Source: an uncultured Pseudomonadales bacterium (GTDB lineage: Bacteria > Pseudomonadota > Gammaproteobacteria > Pseudomonadales > Azotimanducaceae). From it: DNA of 34,111 nt. The notes beneath the pieces were generated by a model. It saw nothing but the letters and a program-made list of their open reading frames with translations. It was not told the DNA's origin and made no database searches. This document shows, piece by piece, positions 30,393-34,111 of the stretch; position 1 is the stretch's first letter; each line of letters starts with the position of its first letter. Both the position numbers and the translations under genes were made by a program. The DNA lies in contig CAJJAX010000031.1 of assembly GCA_905182155.1 (NCBI GenBank), forward strand, positions 1 to 34,111, read 5' to 3'.

Positions 30393-33300
30393 CGCAACCA
30401 GGTCGCTGCCGCCTTGAACATCATCGCCCAAGGACTCAGCTCACCCAAATCTTGGGGCTGCCACGACCATTGAAAGCGACGGAAGGAACGCTCTGGATGC
30501 GGCATCATGGCCGTTACCCGCCCATCCTTGGACGTCACCGCCGTCAAACCACCCGGTGATCCATTCGGATTGGCCGGATACTTCAAAGTGGGCGCGCCAT
30601 CATTGCCAACAAATCGCAGTGCAATTTGTTGGCTCGACAACAGTTGTTCATACGCCGAATCCGATAGTGCCGCCCGGCCCTCACCGTGGGAGACCACGAT
30701 GGGTAAATAACCGCCTTCTAAGGGTTTTAGCAACACACTCGTGCTCGGTAACACTTCAACCATTGAAAACCGGGCTTCAAACTGCTCGGAGCGGTTTCTG
30801 ACAAACCTCGGCCACTGTTCAGTGCCGGGAATCAGCTCGGTTAATTGGGACAACATTTGACAACCGTTGCAAACCCCTAGGCTAAAGGTATCTTCACGCT
30901 GGAAAAAACCCTCGAATTGATCGCGAAGCTGGTTGTTGAACAGTACCGTTTTAGCCCAACCTTCACCAGCACCCAACACATCACCATAAGAGAAACCACC
31001 ACAGGCAACCATGCCGGTATAATCCTTCCAAAGACCGACGACCCCCAATCAGATCACTCATATGGACATCAACGGCTTCAAAGCCTGCCTCGGTAAACGC
31101 CGCGGCCATTTCAGTCTGACTGTTAACCCCTTGCTCTCTTAAAATGGCAACTTTGGGTTTCGCGCTCAGGTTCACCATCGGCGCCAATAGCTGTTCGGTC
31201 ACGCCCGTCGGCACGGTCAAACTCAGCCCCGGATCCGCATCATCCAGCAGTTGGGCGAAGGCCTCGTCAACACACTCTGGATGATCACGAAGCCGCTGCA
31301 AGTGATGACTGACCCTTGACCAACGCTGCGCCAGCGCGCCGCGATCATAGCTGGCAACTTGACGCGAATTCTGACGCAGCTGAATTTTATGATCTTTTTG
31401 AGGCGCCCCCAGGTCAATCAGATGCAAGCCCCGATCGAGCATGGTTTGCTGCCAGAGCTTCAGACTCGAAGACTCAATTTGAAGCACAACGCCTATCTCT
31501 TCATTGAACAAAAACGGCAGCAACGGCTCGTCATCTGGAACCTCAAGCGTCAAGCCACAATGACCTGCAAAAGCCATCTCAACCAAGGTTGTGAACAACC
31601 CGCCATCGGAGCGATCGTGCATCGCGAGAATCGTGGTCCGCATAGACGGATCTTGAAGGACATCCCACAGGGCCTTAAGGCTTGGAAAATCCGAAGCGTC
31701 AGGCACGTCGCCGTTCATTTGAGAAAAACACTGTTGAATAATCGCCCCCCCAAGCCGCCTGAACTCGCCCGGTAGTTCTACTAGAATCAGGCGACTTGGC
31801 CGTTTTGAGAGTTCAGGCGTTAAGGTCTGATGAATATCTAAAACCGGTGCAAAGGCAGAAATAATTAAAGATACCGGTGAGGTAACCTGTTTTTCCTCGT
31901 TGTTTTGCCGCCATTTCGTTTGCATCGACATCGAGTCTTTACCAACCGGAATACAGATCCCCAGCGCTGGACACATTTGCATCCCAACCGCCTCAACCGT
32001 CTGATAAAGACTCGCATCCTCGCCAGCATGACCACTCGCCGCCATCCAATTTGCAGACAACTTCACCTGGTTCAAAGCGCCAATGCGGGCTGCCGCTAAG
32101 TTTGTCAGCGCCTCGGCAACCGCCATGCGGCCGGATGCTGGACCGTTGAGCACCGCCAGCGGCGTTCGCTCCCCCATGGCCATCGCTTCGCCCACACCAT
32201 CCTGGAACCCAGCTGCCGTGACCGCCACGTCCGACACAGGGACCTGCCAAGGCCCAACCATCTGATCTCGCGCAACTAAGCCTCCAACACTTCGATCCCC
32301 GATGGTAATGAGAAAACTTTTACTGCCCACACTCGGGTGTCCTAACACTCGATCAACCGCCTCATCGAGTGTGGCTAAGAGCGCCTGGCTGGGCGCCTGA
32401 CGGTCGGCGGTCGCGGCCTGCTTATGCATTTTAGGCGGCTTACCAAACAGCACCGACATCGGTAGATCAACAGGCTGATCATCAAACTGTGTATCACTCA
32501 AAGATAAGTGATGTTCTTCTGTGGCTTCGCCAACAATTGCATAAGGACATCGTTCCCTTTCACAGATTCTCGCGAAACGTTCAACATCTTTTACCGGGAC
32601 CGCAAGCACATACCTTTCTTGCGCTTCATTGCACCAGATTTCCCGCGGTGTCATACCAGGCTCAGCATTGGGGATTTTTCGAAGTTCGAAAGAACCACCG
32701 ACACCACCGTCCTTTACCAACTCAGGAAGGGCGTTCGACAGCCCACCCGCGCCAACGTCGTGGATGAACTGGATGGGTTCTCTCGCCCCAGTTGCCAGCA
32801 TTGGTCGATAACTTCCTGACAACGATGCTGGAGCTCGGGATTCCCGCGCTGCACACTCGCAAAGTCGAGGTCCGCGGTGCTTTCTCCTGATGCCATGGAG
32901 GAGGCTGCTCCACCTCCTAGCCCAATCAACATCGCAGGACCGCCTAGTACAATAAGTGCTGCGCCGACCTCAATACGGTCTTTCTGGACATGTTCTGCCC
33001 GGATGCTCCCCAAACCACCCGCGATCATAATGGGCTTATGGTAACCGCGAATCTGACCATTCACCTCCTGTTCGAAGGTCCTGAAATATCCGGTAATATT
33101 AGGGCGACCAAATTCGTTATTGAAAGCTGCACCGCCGATGGGTGCATTAATCATGATATCTAAGGCGGACGATTCGGTCAGGCAGACCAAAACCCGTCTC
33201 CCACGGCGCGATGGCATTAGGGATTCTAAGATTCGACACCGTGAAGCCAATTAAGCCCGCCTTCGGTTTTGAGCCTCGGCCCACAGCCCCCTCATCCCGA

Positions 33301-34111
33301 ATTTCACCGCCCGCGCCCGTGGCAGCCCCTGGAAAGGGCGCAATCGCCGTGGGATGGTTGTGGGTTTCCACCTTCATGAGAATCGGGGTTTGCTCCACGA
33401 CATAACCGAACACGCCGGTTTCAGGATCCGGGTAGAATCGAGCAGAAACGGATCCCTCAATCACCGAGGCATTGTCGCTGTAGGCGCTCAAAACCCCACG
33501 ACCCGCGCTTTGATCATACGTATTGCGGATCATATCCATCAGGCTACGGGAACGCGCAACACCATCCAGGGTCCAAGAGGCTGTGAAGGTTTTATGCCGA
33601 CAGTGCTCTGAGTTCGCTTGGGCAAACATCATCAACTCAACATCGGTTGGATTCCGAGACAGGTTTTGAAACGCATCCTTTAGATATTCAATCTCATCCT
33701 CAGCAAGGGCCAAACCTAAGTCCACATTAGCCCGCGCAATGGCGCCTATGCCCTCTTCAAGCAAGGCGATCGCACTGCCCGGCCGCGGCGGCGCACGCTC
33801 AAATAATTGCTGCGCAGCGGACCGCTCGCTTAAGACCGATTCGGTCATGGGATCATGGAGCAATACGGCCAAAGCTTGTTGATCTACTGGCGAGATCAGC
33901 GCATCACTCGGTACCGAAAACCCATATCGAATGCCGCGTTCTAAGCGCTCCACGGCCGCTAATCCACAAATCAACGCAATTTCAGTCGCCTTTGAGCGCC
34001 AAGGCGACAAGGTTCCGAGCCTGGGCACCACAAACAACTCAAACCCAGTTAACCGAGGGCTTGGCTCAGACCCAGCGTCAAGCAAAACGGTCAGCCGCGC
34101 CCGCATCTCGG
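30389..34111 (-). CDS. purL: Phosphoribosylformylglycinamidine synthase, large single-chain form (5' truncated; three frame breaks)
   Basis: Fourth step of purine synthesis: FGAR plus glutamine and ATP gives FGAM. The window starts at about residue 90 of the roughly 1300-residue family and runs to the C-terminus. Landmarks are [100 protein letters not shown] and HDRSDGGL. The glutaminase domain has [27 protein letters not shown], nucleophile Cys in GVCNGCQM and PHPERSFR. The frame breaks at about 33168 (consistent with 2 nt missing), 32786-32789 (one G missing from a G run on the coding strand) and 31026-31027 (one A extra). Each repair restores conserved sequence, so assembly error is likelier than decay. 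It converges on the zinc-ribbon Nudix gene. Confidence 0.93.

Noticed and set aside
32714..33250. The separate purL pieces as independent genes
   Set aside because: Each piece begins and ends in the middle of a conserved PurL motif, and together they cover the protein without gaps; they are one broken frame.

Overview
The window is chromosomal DNA of a gammaproteobacterium. The evidence is gene order: sdhE-ygfX next to ygfZ and nadB, the block xerD-dsbC-(alaC-hom)-recJ-prfB-lysS, the block ffh / rpsP-rimM-trmD-rplS, and a long single-chain PurL. No rRNA, tRNA, insertion sequence, prophage or CRISPR array was seen. I cannot name the genus; an uncultured marine lineage is possible but is a guess.

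Layout. 1-4.2 kb: 3' part of nadB, the sdhE-ygfX pair, ygfZ, an NAD-binding epimerase-like protein and a small hypothetical membrane protein, with short tandem repeats between genes. 4.4-5.7 kb: a ChrA-type chromate transporter. 5.8-16.6 kb: one long minus-strand run, read in the order MFS transporter, xerD, dsbC, alaC, hom, recJ, prfB, lysS, ung. 17.0-20.6 kb, also minus: ffh, then rpsP-rimM-trmD-rplS (SRP GTPase, ribosomal proteins, 16S maturation, tRNA m1G37). 21.3-23.4 kb, plus strand: a CcsA-like membrane protein next to ffh and a CorC/CorB-type CNNM protein. 23.5-26.4 kb, minus: a large hybrid histidine kinase preceded by a 34-residue membrane ORF in the same frame. 26.7-28.7 kb, minus: leuA with an unlisted leucine-rich leader peptide and its own promoter. 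28.7-30.4 kb: a gamma-carbonic-anhydrase-like protein and two Nudix hydrolases. 30.4-34.1 kb: purL, running off the right edge.

Main points beyond routine annotation. (1) A leucine attenuation leader lies upstream of leuA: a good sigma-70-like promoter, a short ORF with clustered Leu codons including TTA and CTA, and two mutually exclusive RNA stems, but no obvious U-tract terminator. (2) The kinase has a possible detached membrane anchor: a small TM ORF with a good Shine-Dalgarno site ends in TAA 9 nt before the kinase GTG, in the same frame. (3) prfB keeps the autoregulatory +1 frameshift site. (4) Five further frame breaks fall in prfB, ffh and purL, each repaired by a 1-2 nt change that restores conserved sequence. 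Residual assembly indels are the likeliest cause, and the genes should be treated as intact until checked. (5) Intergenic tandem repeats of 12 or 15 bp recur at four places, and a hexamer array sits over the expected -35 region of ffh.

The left ~8 kb looks AT-richer than the rest, judged only from a few sampled lines.
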